Source: Gammaproteobacteria bacterium (GTDB lineage Bacteria > Pseudomonadota > Gammaproteobacteria > Competibacterales > Competibacteraceae). From it: a DNA stretch of 6,796 bases. The stretch spans positions 1 to 6,796 of the forward strand of contig PWUP01000342.1 in assembly GCA_003562535.1 (NCBI GenBank). The letters run 5' to 3'. Of this stretch, positions 6,001 through 6,796 are shown piece after piece. The stretch's first letter is position 1. Each line of letters starts with the position of its first letter. The position numbers were made by a program, and so were the translations under genes. The notes beneath the pieces were generated by a model. It was not told the origin of the DNA and did not search any database. It saw only the letters and a list, made by a program, of their open reading frames with translations.

Positions 6001-6749
6001 GAGCGCCGCCCCAAAGGTCCAAGAAATCGCAAGAAATAATCAGTAGCACTGGCGACTTTGTTTTGGTTTATCGCCCGCGCCGGTTCGACGTGTTTCGGGC
6101 AGACTTCAGAGCAGTAGCCCACTAGGGTGCAGCCCCAAACGCCCTCTTCCGCGTTGATAACCTCCATGCGCTGGTCTTTACCGCCGTCACGCGAATCAGC
6201 ATTGTAGCGATGCAACAGTGCTAAAGCGCCCGGCCCGGTGAATTCATTGTTCAGCCCGTATTGCGGGCAGGCTGAATAACACAGCAGACAGTTGATGCAC
6301 TGCGCATAACCGAGAAAGTCTTCGATCTGTTGCGGGGTCTGGGTATAGGGGCCGTCTTCAATCTGGCGCGCCTGGGCTGGGATTATATAAGGCTTTACCG
6401 ATTCCAGTTTCTCCAGAAAATCCGTTTGATCGATGACCAGATCACGCATAATGGGGAAATGCGTTAGGGGATCAATCCGTAATCCTGCCGGGTAGAAATC
6501 GCGCAAAAACGACTGGCAGCTCAATGAAGGTTCGTCATTAATCATGCAGCCGCAACTGCCGCAAATCGCCATGCGGCACGACCAGCGAAAACTGAGACTG
6601 CCGTCCAGATGGTCTTTGATGTATTGCAAACCTTCCAGCACCGACATTTCATCGGTGAATGGCACCTCATAGCTTTGATAGTGCGGCTCGGTGTCGTGTT
6701 CAGGATGGTAACGCAGGCACTCAATAGTGATGGTGCGAGTGGTGCTCAC
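5997..6749 (-). CDS. frdB: Fumarate reductase iron-sulfur subunit B
   Basis: Electron-transfer subunit that relays electrons from quinol at the FrdCD anchors to the flavoprotein FrdA. The product is 250 residues (E. coli 244). Ligands for all three clusters are present with E. coli-like spacing: [2Fe-2S] C58, C63, C66, C78 (SCRMAICGSCG); [4Fe-4S] C151, C154, C157, C217; [3Fe-4S] C161, C207, C213 (CINCLLCYSACPQYG, GCTLVGYCSEVCPKHVEPA). The clear FrdB features IRDLV-type PIMRDLV, PYIIPA and HRYNADSRDGGK favour fumarate reductase over SdhB. GTG at 6749 is chosen as the start because GAGAGG lies 8 nt upstream; a TTG at 6767 in frame would overlap the frdA stop. It follows frdA by 18 nt and overlaps frdC by 4 nt. 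The enzyme could also run as succinate dehydrogenase. Confidence 0.97.
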   Translation of the reverse strand: MSTTRTITIECLRYHPEHDTEPHYQSYEVPFTDEMSVLEGLQYIKDHLDGSLSFRWSCRMAICGSCGCMINDEPSLSCQSFLRDFYPAGLRIDPLTHFPIMRDLVIDQTDFLEKLESVKPYIIPAQARQIEDGPYTQTPQQIEDFLGYAQCINCLLCYSACPQYGLNNEFTGPGALALLHRYNADSRDGGKDQRMEVINAEEGVWGCTLVGYCSEVCPKHVEPARAINQNKVASATDYFLRFLGPLGRRS

Positions 6750-6757
6750 AGTAATGA

Positions 6758-6763
6758 CCTCTC
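6758..6763 (-). promoter_or_regulatory. Ribosome binding site of frdB
   Basis: GAGAGG on the minus strand lies 8 nt before the GTG at 6749, in the 18-base gap after the frdA stop. It decides in favour of the GTG start over the upstream TTG at 6767. Confidence 0.7.
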
Positions 6764-6767
6764 TCAA

Positions 6768-6796
6768 TTATTTGTCGGCTGCTTGTTCAGCACCGC
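6768..6796 (-). CDS. frdA: Fumarate reductase flavoprotein subunit A, C-terminal end only
   Basis: Only the last eight codons lie in the window, reading GAEQAADK then TAA (6770 to 6768). E. coli FrdA ends with a comparable GGEADAADK stretch and then about a dozen further residues, so this copy probably stops earlier. The identification rests mainly on its position 18 nt before frdB in the usual frdABCD order. The gene continues beyond the right edge. FrdA is the flavoprotein that reduces fumarate to succinate. Confidence 0.7.

Overview
The window looks like an ordinary chromosomal segment of a gammaproteobacterium with respiratory flexibility. The best clue is the minus-strand fumarate reductase operon at the right end. 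Its FrdB, FrdC and FrdD read as close relatives of the Escherichia coli-type quinol:fumarate reductase, with two separate three-helix membrane anchors. A menA gene for menaquinone synthesis lies nearby. The exact genus cannot be read from the sequence; base composition looks moderately GC-rich, and no phage, transposase, CRISPR, tRNA or rRNA sequence is visible.

Layout, left to right. Bases 1-139 hold no supported gene. From 140 to 4419 four genes run on the minus strand, transcribed right to left: menA (DHNA polyprenyltransferase), a bile acid:sodium symporter family (BASS) transporter, tesA (periplasmic GDSL esterase/thioesterase I) and a long three-domain aminopeptidase P. They are packed with a 4-nt ATGA overlap, a 2-nt gap and an 8-nt overlap, so they are almost certainly one translationally coupled operon. 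A 317-base divergent intergenic region (4420-4736) separates menA from a plus-strand SRPBCC/START-like protein gene (4737-5195). It carries two small hairpins next to a perfect TATAAT box. The SRPBCC gene converges on the frd operon, and a perfect 32-base palindrome sits between the two stop codons. From 5252 to the right edge the minus strand carries frdD, frdC, frdB and the last codons of frdA. Both frdB/frdC and frdC/frdD overlap by the same ATGA arrangement.

How the genes fit together: FrdABCD passes electrons from a low-potential quinol, normally menaquinol, to fumarate, and MenA makes the membrane-bound menaquinone precursor. The neighbourhood is therefore coherent for anaerobic or microaerobic respiration. 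The SRPBCC protein, the BASS transporter, TesA and the peptidase have no established role in this pathway; their co-location is a hypothesis-generating observation only. I found no strong evidence of a wholly new system. The points most worth checking are the palindromic repeat, the menA-BASS coupling, and the SRPBCC gene lying between menA and frd.
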